Below, in pieces: positions 7,147-16,024 of a DNA stretch of 64,000 nucleotides (position 1 is the stretch's first letter; every line of letters starts with the position of its first letter). The stretch is from Clostridiales bacterium (GTDB lineage Bacteria > Bacillota > Clostridia > Oscillospirales > Oscillospiraceae), in NCBI GenBank assembly GCA_004557735.1, contig SFFV01000010.1, positions 4,774-68,773 on the forward strand. Direction: 5' to 3'. The notes under the pieces are model-generated. The model ran no database searches and was not told the DNA's origin. It worked only from the letters and a program-made list of their open reading frames with translations. The position numbers and the translations under genes were made by a program.

Positions 7147-7413
7147 ATGGCCAACATCAAGTCTTCGGCCAAGAGGGTTCTCGTCTCCCGTGTTCGCGCC
7201 GAGCGCAACAAGGCGGACAAGTCTGAGCTCAAGACCACGATCAAAAAGTTTGACGCCGCTGCGACGGAAGGAAATAAGGAGAACGCCGAGGCTGCCTACA
7301 AAGCCGCTGTCAAGTCGGTTGACCGCGCGGTGTCCAAGGGTCTGCTCCACAAGAACAACGCAGCTCGCAAGAAGTCCAGCATGGCTTCCAAGATGAACGC
7401 GCTGAGCGAATAA
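7147..7413 (+). CDS. rpsT: 30S ribosomal protein S20
   Basis: The 88-residue, lysine- and alanine-rich protein starts MANIKSSAKRVLVSRVRAERN, the S20 signature, and ends in the conserved HKNNAARKKSSMASKMN helix. S20 binds 16S rRNA in the body of the small subunit. It is monocistronic: its own promoter at 7061-7089, GGAGGTGGC as ribosome-binding site and a terminator at 7428-7458. Confidence 0.97.
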   Translation: MANIKSSAKRVLVSRVRAERNKADKSELKTTIKKFDAAATEGNKENAEAAYKAAVKSVDRAVSKGLLHKNNAARKKSSMASKMNALSE

Positions 7414-7427
7414 TCCTCAAAACCGGA

Positions 7428-7458
7428 CGATGCGGCAGGTTCCTGCCGCATCGTTTTT
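7428..7458 (+). terminator. Intrinsic terminator of rpsT
   Basis: CGATGCGGCAGG and CCTGCCGCATCG pair across a 2-nt gap and are followed by TTTTT. Confidence 0.92.
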
Positions 7459-7587
7459 CTGTTATCTTCCAAAGAATTTGCAAATAGGACATATATTACA
7501 GCAGAAGATACATTATAATATACAACAGGCGGAGCGGAGGAGCGACGCAGCCGCACACAAACGAACAACATTTGCGAGGTTATGCTT

Positions 7588-8484
7588 ATGGCCAAGTCCT
7601 TAATGATGCTGGTAAACCCCGCCGCCGGGCGGTCGATGTCCGATCTCAATCTCGGCGCGGCGGTCTCCACGTTTGCTCTCAACGGGTATTGTCCGACGGT
7701 ATATTATACGACGGCGCCGGGGACGGCGACGAAAATCGTCGCGGAGAACGCCGCGAACTACGAGCGGCTCGTGTGTCTCGGCGGCGACGGCACGCTCTCC
7801 GATACGATCGCCGGTCTGATGGCGCTGCCGGAGGAGAAGCGCCCGAAGCTCGGCTACATCCCGATGGGCACGGCGAACGACGTGGCAAACACGCTCGGCC
7901 TTCCGATGCGCCAGCCCGCGCGCGCCGCCGAAATGATCCTCGCCGGAAAGCCGCTGCACTACGACGTCGGCGAGATGGACGGCGTCGGCTTCTTCACCTA
8001 TATCGCCGCCTTCGGCGCGTTTACCGAGGTGAGCTACAAAACCGATCAGGAGCTCAAGCGCACGCTCGGCCATCTGGCGTATGTCCTCGGCGGGCTGAAC
8101 GCCCTTTCGACCATCAAAAGCTACAAAACCGTCATCGAGCACGAGAACGGCGTAATCGAGGGCGACTTCATTTACGGCGCAATGTCCAACTCCCTGAGCG
8201 TCGCGGGCATGGTGCGTCTGAACGACGAGCTTGTCGATCTCTCGGACGGGAAATTCGAGGTGCTTCTCGTGCGCCGTCCGAAGGACGTGGCAGAGATCAA
8301 CAGCATCCTCACGGGCGTGCTGAACAAGACCTACGAAAGCCCCTGTCTCACGGTCGTGCAGTCGAGCTTCGTGAAATTCACCTTTGACCAGCCCGTGCCC
8401 TGGACGCGCGACGGCGAGGACGGCGGCACACACCGGGAGCTTTGTCTGCGCTCGCACCACCACGCCGTGGATATCTACTGCTGA
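7588..8484 (+). CDS. YegS/BmrU-type lipid kinase (diacylglycerol kinase family)
   Basis: This is a DagK-catalytic-domain protein of about 298 residues, of the soluble family that phosphorylates diacylglycerol or related lipids and recycles lipid from lipoteichoic acid turnover. It shows LMMLVNPAAGRS at the N-terminus, the nucleotide-binding GGDGTLSDTIAG (about residue 66), the family's PMGTANDVANTLGLP and a C-terminal beta-domain. The exact substrate cannot be told from sequence. Two starts are possible. ATG 7588 is preferred because GAGG sits 9 nt upstream; ATG 7582 would leave only 3 nt. It ends before a strong terminator. Confidence 0.88.
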   Translation: MAKSLMMLVNPAAGRSMSDLNLGAAVSTFALNGYCPTVYYTTAPGTATKIVAENAANYERLVCLGGDGTLSDTIAGLMALPEEKRPKLGYIPMGTANDVANTLGLPMRQPARAAEMILAGKPLHYDVGEMDGVGFFTYIAAFGAFTEVSYKTDQELKRTLGHLAYVLGGLNALSTIKSYKTVIEHENGVIEGDFIYGAMSNSLSVAGMVRLNDELVDLSDGKFEVLLVRRPKDVAEINSILTGVLNKTYESPCLTVVQSSFVKFTFDQPVPWTRDGEDGGTHRELCLRSHHHAVDIYC

Positions 8485-8503
8485 AACCACAAAATATGGT
8501 ATA

Positions 8504-8531
8504 CCGCCGCCGGTTTTCCGGCGGCGGTTTT
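8504..8531 (+). terminator. Intrinsic terminator of the lipid kinase gene
   Basis: CCGCCGCCGG, TTTT loop, CCGGCGGCGG and a short T-run. Confidence 0.85.
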
Positions 8532-8659
8532 CCATATATGCCCCCGCGCTGCCGCCGCTTCGGGCGTCGGGCGGAGGGCGTTTCGCCATTCTGCACAGTT
8601 TCCGAATTTACTTTGTTAAATTTTTTGCATAAAAAAATTTTAAAAATTCAAATTTTGTC

Positions 8660-8688
8660 TTGCAATTCGCGTTTTGAGCGTTTATAAT
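8660..8688 (+). promoter_or_regulatory. SigA-type promoter of the TAXI-TRAP operon
   Basis: TTGCAA (8660-8665), 17-nt spacer, TATAAT (8683-8688), in an AT-rich stretch. The start codon at 8779 lies about 84 bp after the expected transcription start. Confidence 0.88.
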
Positions 8689-8778
8689 GCGTCCATACGA
8701 AAGAAATTTCCTGCGGCTTGCAAAAATCGCGGTTTTGCGGGAAAAACATCCGTCAGAATGACAAGGAGGAAAGGAAAA

Positions 8779-9765
8779 ATGAAAAAGATACTGGCTCTGG
8801 TTTTGGCGCTGTGCATGGTGTTTGCGCTGTGCGCCTGCGGCAGCTCCTCGGGTGAGACCGCCCCGGCGGCGTCGGGCGTTTCGCTGAACGTCGGCACCGG
8901 CGGCGAAAGCGGCACCTATTACGGCTACACCGGCATCCTCGGCACCGTGATCGGGCAGAAGACCGATATCAAACTCACGGTCGTCGCGACCGGCGGCTCC
9001 AAGGATAACCTCGTGAGCATGCAGGACGGCATGTACGATCTTGCGACCGTGCAGTCCGACGTTATGACCTACGCCTACAACGGCACGAACTCCTTTGCCG
9101 ACTCCGGCAAGATCGACGGCTTCCGCGTTCTGTGCGCCCTGTATCCCGAAACGGTGCAGATCGTCACGACCGATCCCTCGCTCAAGACGGTGGAAGACCT
9201 GCGCGGCAAGCGCGTGTGCGTCGGCGACGTCGGCAGCGGCACCTACTTCAACGCCCTCGACGTGTTCGCCGCCTACGACATGACCATCGACGATGTTTCT
9301 CCCGTGTACCAGTCCTTCGGCGACAGCGCCGAGAGCCTCAAGGACGGCAAGATCGACGCCGCGTTCCTCTGCGCCGGCGCGCCGACCCCGGCCGTCACCG
9401 AGCTCGCCGCTTCCAAGACCGTGTACATGATCGGCTTTGACGACGCGCACATGGAAAAGCTGCTCGCGGCCTGCCCGTGGTACGCCAAGCTCGTTCTCCC
9501 TGCCGGCACCTACGCGGGGTATGACGAGGACTGCGCCACCATCACCGTGAAAGCCACGCTCGTCTGCCGCGCCGATCTCGACGACGACACCGCCTACACC
9601 ATCGTCAAGACCATCATGGAAAGCAAGGACGACATCGTCGCCCTGCACGAGAAAGGCAACAGCATCGATCTGACCTTTGCCACCGAGGGCATCGCCGTTC
9701 CGTTCGCTGCGGGCGCTGCGAAGTACTTCGCCGAAAACGGCATCACCGTCGAGACTGCCGGCTGA
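8779..9765 (+). CDS. TAXI family TRAP transporter substrate-binding lipoprotein
   Basis: The 328-residue protein is the extracytoplasmic binding component of a TRAP-TAXI importer, which uses an ion gradient to import organic acids or amino acids. It begins with a lipoprotein signal peptide (MKKILALVLALCMVFALCACG, lipobox LCAC, Cys at about residue 19). The TAXI family body follows: VGTGGESGTYYGYTGILGT, LTVVATGGSKDNLVSM, LRGKRVCVGDVGSGTYFNA and IDAAFLCAGAPTPAV. The start is fixed by AAGGAGGAAAGG just upstream. The matching fused permease is the next gene. Confidence 0.93.
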   Translation: MKKILALVLALCMVFALCACGSSSGETAPAASGVSLNVGTGGESGTYYGYTGILGTVIGQKTDIKLTVVATGGSKDNLVSMQDGMYDLATVQSDVMTYAYNGTNSFADSGKIDGFRVLCALYPETVQIVTTDPSLKTVEDLRGKRVCVGDVGSGTYFNALDVFAAYDMTIDDVSPVYQSFGDSAESLKDGKIDAAFLCAGAPTPAVTELAASKTVYMIGFDDAHMEKLLAACPWYAKLVLPAGTYAGYDEDCATITVKATLVCRADLDDDTAYTIVKTIMESKDDIVALHEKGNSIDLTFATEGIAVPFAAGAAKYFAENGITVETAG

Positions 9766-9789
9766 TCCTCCCGGCCGTCTCAAGCCATA

Positions 9790-9812
9790 GGGGAGGGGCT
9801 TTGCCCCTCCCA
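9790..9812 (+). other. Hairpin between the TAXI gene and its permease
   Basis: GGGGAGGGGC and GCCCCTCCC pair around TTT, with no T-run after. Such a stem can protect the upstream mRNA and set more binding protein than permease. Confidence 0.55.
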
Positions 9813-9850
9813 TTGCACATATACAACGAGTCTTTTCGGGAGGTTCTCCT

Positions 9851-11776
9851 ATGTCTCACGACGCGACAAAAAATCTGAACGAGGTCATGCGCAAATATGA
9901 CCGCGAATCGAATACCCGCGCCTGGGAGGGCAAGCCGAAGATCGCCGTGCAGGCCTATCTCGCGGCGTTCGCCGTTTTCGAGGTGTATGTAACGCTGTTC
10001 GGCACGATGCTCGACGAGGTGCGGCTCACGTCGTTTGTCGGCGGGCTTCTGATCGCGGGCTTTCTCATCTACCCCAGCCACAAGCACGAATCCCGCGTAA
10101 ACTTCGTCCCCTGGTACGACTGGGTCATCATGGCGCTCGGCGCGGCTTCGTTCCTGTATTTCTGCTTCAACGCCAATACCATCGTGCAGCAGCTGCCGGC
10201 GCTTAAGCCGTATGAGGTCGCGCTCGGCGTGATCGGCATTCTCTCGCTTTTTGAGCTGTGCCGCCGGAGCACCGGCGTGCCCATCATGGTCGTGGCGGGC
10301 GTCTTTATCGTGTACGCGCTCTATTACTACGGCGTCAAGCGCGGTCTCGGCGCCGGGGCGTTCAAATCGCTCATCTGCTCGCTCTTCTATAAAAAGACGG
10401 GCATTCTCTCCACGCCGATCAACGTCTGCTCCAAGTACATCGCGGTATTCATCATCTTCGGCGCGTTTTTGGAGCGCACCGGTATTTCCGGTTTCTTTAT
10501 CAAGCTCGCCAACTCCCTCGCCGGCTCGTCCGCGGGCGGCCCGGCAAAGGTCGCCGTCATTTCGAGCGCCCTGTGCGGCATGGTGTCCGGCTCGTCCGTC
10601 GGCAACACGGTCACGACCGGCAGCGTCACGATCCCGATGATGAAAAAGACCGGGTACAAGGGCGAGTTTGCCGGCGCGGTCGAGGCGGCGGCCTCCACCG
10701 GCGGGCAGATCATGCCCCCGATTATGGGCGCGGCGGCGTTCCTCATGGTGGACTATGTATCTCTGCCGTACTCGAACATCGTCGTGCGCGCCATTCTCCC
10801 TGCCGTGCTGTACTTTACCGGCATATTCATCTGCGTGCATCTGGAAGCGAAAAAAACCGGTCTGCAGGGCGTGCCGCGCAGCGAGCTGCCGCCCGTGCTG
10901 CCGCTCTTGAAAAAGTCGTACCTGCTGCTGCCGCTGGTGATCCTGGTGTATCTCGTTTCGTCCGGCAGCCGGACGATGGCGTTTGCCGCGGCGGTCGCCA
11001 CGGTCGCCGCCATCGCCGTGAGTATGTTCGCGAAGGATACGCGCATGACGCCGAAGCGCTTCTTTGAGGCGCTCGCCGCCGGAACGCAGGGGTGCATTTC
11101 GGTCGGCGTTGCGTGCTGCGTGGCGGGCATCGTTGCGGGCTGTCTCACGATGACCGGCCTTGCCAACCAGATCCTCCAGGCTATCATCGGCGTTTCCGGC
11201 AACGCGAAGCTCCTCGCGCTGTTCCTCACGATGCTCTGCTGCATCGTGCTCGGCATGGGCGTGCCGACGACCGCCAACTACTGCATCATGGCCACGACCT
11301 GCGCGCCGATCCTTGTACAGATGGGCATTCCCACCGTTGCGGCGCACTTCTTCGTGTTCTACTTCGGCATCGTCGCGGACCTCACGCCGCCGGTCGCGCT
11401 CGCGGCCTATGCCGGCGCTGCCATTGCCGGCGCAAATCCGATGAAAACCGCCTTCAATGCGACGAAGCTCGCCATTGCGGCGTTCATCATCCCGTACATT
11501 CTCGCCTACAACCCCGCGATGGTGCTCGTGGACACAACCGTTGCGGAGGTCCTCTCGATCGCCGTCACGTCGCTCGTCGGTATGTTCGGCCTCGGCATGG
11601 CGCTCGAGGGCTTTTACCGGGGGAGCATTCCCTGGTATCTGCGCATTCTCTCGGCCGCGGGCGGGCTGTGCCTTGTATACCCCGGCGCGGTGACGGACGT
11701 GATCGGCGTCGTCGTTGTCGGCACGATCATCGTCCTGCAGCTTTTCAAGGAGAAGAGGGCGCGGAAAGCGGCATAA
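9851..11776 (+). CDS. TRAP transporter permease, fused small and large subunits (TAXI type)
   Basis: The 641-residue integral membrane protein combines the 4-helix DctQ-like part (residues about 35-150) with the DctM-like large subunit, the 4TM/12TM fusion typical of TRAP-TAXI systems. Diagnostic large-subunit stretches are GSSVGNTVTTGSVTIPMMKK, EAAASTGGQIMPPIMGAAAF and LGMGVPTTANYCIMATTCAP. It forms the channel that works with the binding lipoprotein encoded just upstream. The ATG has GGGAGG about 7 nt upstream. The substrate is unknown. A terminator follows at 11874-11911. Confidence 0.93.
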   Translation: MSHDATKNLNEVMRKYDRESNTRAWEGKPKIAVQAYLAAFAVFEVYVTLFGTMLDEVRLTSFVGGLLIAGFLIYPSHKHESRVNFVPWYDWVIMALGAASFLYFCFNANTIVQQLPALKPYEVALGVIGILSLFELCRRSTGVPIMVVAGVFIVYALYYYGVKRGLGAGAFKSLICSLFYKKTGILSTPINVCSKYIAVFIIFGAFLERTGISGFFIKLANSLAGSSAGGPAKVAVISSALCGMVSGSSVGNTVTTGSVTIPMMKKTGYKGEFAGAVEAAASTGGQIMPPIMGAAAFLMVDYVSLPYSNIVVRAILPAVLYFTGIFICVHLEAKKTGLQGVPRSELPPVLPLLKKSYLLLPLVILVYLVSSGSRTMAFAAAVATVAAIAVSMFAKDTRMTPKRFFEALAAGTQGCISVGVACCVAGIVAGCLTMTGLANQILQAIIGVSGNAKLLALFLTMLCCIVLGMGVPTTANYCIMATTCAPILVQMGIPTVAAHFFVFYFGIVADLTPPVALAAYAGAAIAGANPMKTAFNATKLAIAAFIIPYILAYNPAMVLVDTTVAEVLSIAVTSLVGMFGLGMALEGFYRGSIPWYLRILSAAGGLCLVYPGAVTDVIGVVVVGTIIVLQLFKEKRARKAA

Positions 11777-11873
11777 AGCCTTCGCCCGGCGCCAAGCCCG
11801 CCGCGGCAGCCGTGTCGGAATATGCCCCGCCGCACCGGAGGCTCTGCTCCGCTCACAGGGAAAACACACGGTT

Positions 11874-11911
11874 AAGACGCAGCCGATATTCTAAGCTGCG
11901 TCTTATTTTTT
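11874..11911 (+). terminator. Intrinsic terminator of the TAXI-TRAP operon
   Basis: AAGACGCAGC (11874-11883) pairs with GCTGCGTCTT (11895-11904), followed by ATTTTTTG. Confidence 0.9.
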
Positions 11912-12000
11912 GTTAAAATTCAATAAAAATTCACGCATTCCCCGGGCCGGGGTGCTATCATAAATAAGATGCTCCGGCCATTTGGAAAGGATCTTGCTCC

Positions 12001-15000
12001 ATGACCTCTTTCAGCGTGAAAAAACCGTTTACCGTGTTCGTCGCGGTGGTCGCCGTTTTGGTGTTCGGCGTGATGTCGTATGTCAAAATGACCCCCGATC
12101 TGATGCCGAACATGGACTACCCCTACGTCGTTGTGGTGACGACGTATCCGGGCGCCGCCCCGGAAGAGGTCGAGGCGGTCGTTACAAAGCCGATGGAGCA
12201 GAGCATGGCGACGCTCAACGATATCAAGACCGTGACGTCCACCTCGGCGGAGAACTATTCGATGCTTGTCCTTGAATTTGAGCAGGACACGAACATGGAC
12301 AGCGCCGTGGTGGATATTCTCCAAAAAACGCAGCTGCTCGCCGGCGGCTGGGATGACGCGGTCGGCACGCCGAGCATCGTGCGCATCAACCCGAACATGA
12401 TCCCCGTGATGGTTGCGGCGGTCGATTCCTCCGAAATGGACCGCTATGAGCTCTCGCGCTTTGCCGGGGACACCGTGATCCCCGCGCTTGAGGGCACGAC
12501 CGGCGTGGCGAGCGTCACGGCCGGCGGCATGATCGAGCGGACGATGACCATCGAGATCAACGAGAAAAAGCTCGACAAAATGAACGAGAAGATCGCCGAC
12601 GCAATCAATGCCGCGATGGAGGACGCCCGAGCGCAGCTGGAGGATGCGCAGAAGGAGCTGGACGAAAACCGCGGCGCGGTAGAAGCCGGGACGAATCAGC
12701 TGCTCGGCGCTTCGAGCGGCATCACCGAGTCCATCAAGCAGGGCGAAGCCGATCTCGCCGATACGGTCACAGCCGCCGGAGAGAGCGCTGTAAAGCTCGC
12801 CGCGGCCCGCGCCGCCATCGACCTTTTGAAGACGCAGCTTACGGAGGCGGAGAACGCCCTTGCCGCGGCCGAGGCGCAGCTCGCCGAGACGGACGCGCGC
12901 ATCGTCTCGCTCGAAGCGGACAGCGCGCTTTACGCCAAAGCGCTCGGCGAGCCTTACGACTCCATGGACGCCTCCACGTCGCTGGAGGACGCCGGGCTGG
13001 ACGCGGATACGGTCGCCGCGCTCAACGCCAAAGGCTGCACCGATCTCGGCAGCGTCCGCACGCGGAACGAGCTGAACGACGTGAATCTCTCCGCGCAGCG
13101 CACCGCCCGCGCGGCGCAGGCCGTCGCCGTGGAAACGGCGCGCGTGCAGGTCGAGGAGCTGCGCACGCAGATCGCCGAGGCGGAGGAAGAATACGCCCGG
13201 CTGGAGGAGGACTCCAAACAGCAGATGGAATCGCTCGAAGCGCTGCAAAAGCAGCTTGAGGAGCTTCCCGCCGAGCTTATGGGCGGCGTGACGCAGATCT
13301 CGCTCGCCGGCGGCCAGCTCGCCGCGGCGCAGACCGCGCTCACGAGCGCGCAGGCGCAGCTCGATGCGGCGGTGCAGACGCTGGAAGATCAGCTTGCCTC
13401 CGCGCTTGACGCCGCGGATCTCCACAGCGTCCTCACGCTGGAAACGGTGAGCAGCCTCGTCGCCGCGCAGAATCTCGACATGCCCGCCGGGTATGTGTAC
13501 GACGAAAAGGGCAACGGCGTCATCGTGACCGTCGGCGACGCCATCGCCGACGGCGAAGAGCTGGAAAATCTCGTGCTGTTCGATCTCGGCATCGAGGGGC
13601 TGGACCCCATCCGCGTGTGCGACGTGGCGGACGTTGTCCGCGCCGATAACGGCAGCGAGATCTATGCCTCGCTCAACGGCAACAGCGGTCTTATCCTCAT
13701 GTTTTCCAAGCAGTCGAACTACGCGACGGCGAAGGTATCCGATAACATCCGCGCCGTCTTTGACGAGCTGAGCGCGCAGCATCCGGGGCTGACGTTTACC
13801 GCGCTCATGGACCAGGGCGATTACATTTACCTCCTGCGCGACTCGATCCTTTCGAGCCTTCTCTGGGGCGCGCTCTTCTCGGTCGTCATCCTCTTCCTCT
13901 TCCTGCGCGACTGGCGGCCCACGGTCATCACGCTCTGCTCGATCCCGATCAGCCTGCTCTTTGCGTTCACGCTCATGTATTTCACCGGCGTTTCCGTCAA
14001 CATCATGTCGCTCTCCGGTCTTTCGATATCGGTCGGCATGCTGGTGGATAACTCCGTCGTCGTTATCGAAAACACGTACCGCCTGCGCGCGCTCGGCGAA
14101 TCGACCGTCAAGTCTGCCGTGTCCGGCGCAAGACAGGTCGGCGGCGCGATCGCGGCCTCCACGCTCACAACGATCTGCGTGTTTATCCCGATCGCGTTCG
14201 TCGAGGGCCTTACGCGCGAGCTCTTCACCGATATGGTGCTCACGCTCGGCTACTCGCTCATCGCCAGTCTCATCGTTGCGCTCACGCTCGTCCCGGCGCT
14301 GGCAAGCCGGCTGCTCGCGCACGCGAAGCCCCAGAGCGAGACGGCGTTCACGCGCTTCATGCCGAAGTACAAAAAGTCCGTTCTCTGGGCGGTGCGGCAC
14401 AAGGCCGTCACGCTGCTCACCGCGGTGGCGCTGCTTGCCGCGAGCGGCGCGGCGGTGCTCACAAGGGGCTTCACGTTCCTCCCCGATATGGAAATGGAAC
14501 AGATGATGGTAACGCTCACGATGCCGGAGGGCAGCTCCTTTGCCGAGACGACCGCCGCGGCGGACGAGGCGGCGGCGCGGATGCTCGCCGTGCCGGGCGT
14601 CGAGACCGTCGGCGGCACCGTCGGCGACAGCGCCGGATCGGGCCTTTCCCTTTCGGCCTCCGACGGCGACGTTTCGTTCTACGTCCTGCTCGAAAAGGGA
14701 TATAAGGCCAGCCGCGTCGCCGGAGAGATCAACGAGAAATGCGCCGACATGGACGCCGAAGTGAACGCGGATGCGAACTCGCTCATGTCCTCCATGATGC
14801 AGATGCTCTCCGGCAGCGGCATCACGGTGCGCGTATACTCCAACGATCTCGACGATCTGCGCGAGACCGCCGACGCCGTGGCCGGCGTGCTGCGCGGCGT
14901 GGAGGGCACGGAGAACGTCTCCGCCGGGGAAGAGGCGCCCACCGCCGAGCTGCATTTCACCGTGGACAAGGAAAAGGCGGCGAAGGAACAGCTCACCGTG

Positions 15001-15933
15001 GCGCAGGTATATATGCAGGTGGCCAAGGCGCTCGCCGGCTCGGCGGATCTCCTCGAGCTTACGGACGGCGGCGATACCTACGCCGTCAGCGTCCAGACCG
15101 CCGGGAAGGACAAGATTACGCCCGAGTACGTCCGTTCGCTCACATTCGACGTGACGGCGAAGGACGGCACGGTGCATTCCGTCGCTCTCCGGGACATTGC
15201 GACGGTCGAGGAGACCGAAAGCCTTTCGAGCATCCGCCGTCTGAACCAGCGCCGGTATCTTGACGTGACCGCCGATATCGCCGAGGGCTGCAATGTCACG
15301 CTCGTAACGGACGCCGCCGAGGAAGCGCTCGCCTCGTTCTCCCCGGCGGACGGCACGAGCGTCGGCTTTACCGGCGAGCGCGAATCCATCGTCGAGGCGC
15401 TCAAGCAGCTCATGATCATGCTCGCGGTCGGTATTCTGCTCGTGTATCTCGTGATGGTCGCGCAGTTCCAGGATCTCAAATCGCCGTTCATCGTCATGTT
15501 CACGATCCCGCTCGCATTCACCGGCGGCTTCCTCGCGCTGCTCGTCGCGGGGATGGAGATCAGCCTGCTCTCGATGCTCGGCATGATCATGCTCGTCGGC
15601 ATCATCGTGAACAACGGCATCGTGCTCGTGGACTACATCAATCAGCTGCGCATCGGCGGCATGGACCGGCGCGAGGCGATCGCGGAAGCCGCCGTCACCC
15701 GTCTGCGCCCGATCCTCATGACGAGCATCACGACCATCCTCGGTCTCATCGTCATGGCGCTCGGCCAGAGCGAGGCGACGTCGCTCATCCAGCCGCTCGC
15801 CGTAACGTGCATCGGCGGACTGCTGTACGCCACGCTCATGACGCTCTACGTCGTGCCGGTCATGTACGACGCGCTCTCCAAAAAGGAGCTCTACCGCGTG
15901 GACGAGGCCGACCTTGCGCTGAGCGAGAAATGA
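12001..15933 (+). CDS. RND family efflux transporter (HAE1/SwrC-like) with a coiled-coil insertion
   Basis: The 1310-residue protein is an AcrB/SwrC-type proton-driven exporter. TM1 is at about 9-28. The first porter half follows, with helix bundles near LLWGALFSVVILFLFLRDWRPT and, in the second half, LMIMLAVGILLVYLVMVAQFQDLKSP. The proton relay reads SVGMLVDNSVVVIEN, keeping the first Asp of AcrB D407/D408 and having N for the second, as in many Gram-positive relatives. Gram-positive family members are about 1050 residues; the excess is a roughly 275-residue insertion (about 198-475) rich in Ala, Glu and Gln with heptad-like coiled coils, located in the extracellular porter domain. No adaptor or outer-membrane partner is nearby. 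GGAAAGGATC precedes the start. Confidence 0.9.
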   Translation: MTSFSVKKPFTVFVAVVAVLVFGVMSYVKMTPDLMPNMDYPYVVVVTTYPGAAPEEVEAVVTKPMEQSMATLNDIKTVTSTSAENYSMLVLEFEQDTNMDSAVVDILQKTQLLAGGWDDAVGTPSIVRINPNMIPVMVAAVDSSEMDRYELSRFAGDTVIPALEGTTGVASVTAGGMIERTMTIEINEKKLDKMNEKIADAINAAMEDARAQLEDAQKELDENRGAVEAGTNQLLGASSGITESIKQGEADLADTVTAAGESAVKLAAARAAIDLLKTQLTEAENALAAAEAQLAETDARIVSLEADSALYAKALGEPYDSMDASTSLEDAGLDADTVAALNAKGCTDLGSVRTRNELNDVNLSAQRTARAAQAVAVETARVQVEELRTQIAEAEEEYARLEEDSKQQMESLEALQKQLEELPAELMGGVTQISLAGGQLAAAQTALTSAQAQLDAAVQTLEDQLASALDAADLHSVLTLETVSSLVAAQNLDMPAGYVYDEKGNGVIVTVGDAIADGEELENLVLFDLGIEGLDPIRVCDVADVVRADNGSEIYASLNGNSGLILMFSKQSNYATAKVSDNIRAVFDELSAQHPGLTFTALMDQGDYIYLLRDSILSSLLWGALFSVVILFLFLRDWRPTVITLCSIPISLLFAFTLMYFTGVSVNIMSLSGLSISVGMLVDNSVVVIENTYRLRALGESTVKSAVSGARQVGGAIAASTLTTICVFIPIAFVEGLTRELFTDMVLTLGYSLIASLIVALTLVPALASRLLAHAKPQSETAFTRFMPKYKKSVLWAVRHKAVTLLTAVALLAASGAAVLTRGFTFLPDMEMEQMMVTLTMPEGSSFAETTAAADEAAARMLAVPGVETVGGTVGDSAGSGLSLSASDGDVSFYVLLEKGYKASRVAGEINEKCADMDAEVNADANSLMSSMMQMLSGSGITVRVYSNDLDDLRETADAVAGVLRGVEGTENVSAGEEAPTAELHFTVDKEKAAKEQLTVAQVYMQVAKALAGSADLLELTDGGDTYAVSVQTAGKDKITPEYVRSLTFDVTAKDGTVHSVALRDIATVEETESLSSIRRLNQRRYLDVTADIAEGCNVTLVTDAAEEALASFSPADGTSVGFTGERESIVEALKQLMIMLAVGILLVYLVMVAQFQDLKSPFIVMFTIPLAFTGGFLALLVAGMEISLLSMLGMIMLVGIIVNNGIVLVDYINQLRIGGMDRREAIAEAAVTRLRPILMTSITTILGLIVMALGQSEATSLIQPLAVTCIGGLLYATLMTLYVVPVMYDALSKKELYRVDEADLALSEK

Positions 15934-16024
15934 AATTCCCGCGGAAGTCCCCGTGCTCTTGAAACCGTGGGGATTTTCGGTTAAAATGAAAAACGCAAGC
16001 GATTTCTCGGAGGAGGTCATCTCT

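Noticed and set aside
9743..11869. A 708-codon minus-strand frame opposite the TRAP permease
   Set aside because: Arg/His/Asp-rich antisense of a clear membrane protein.
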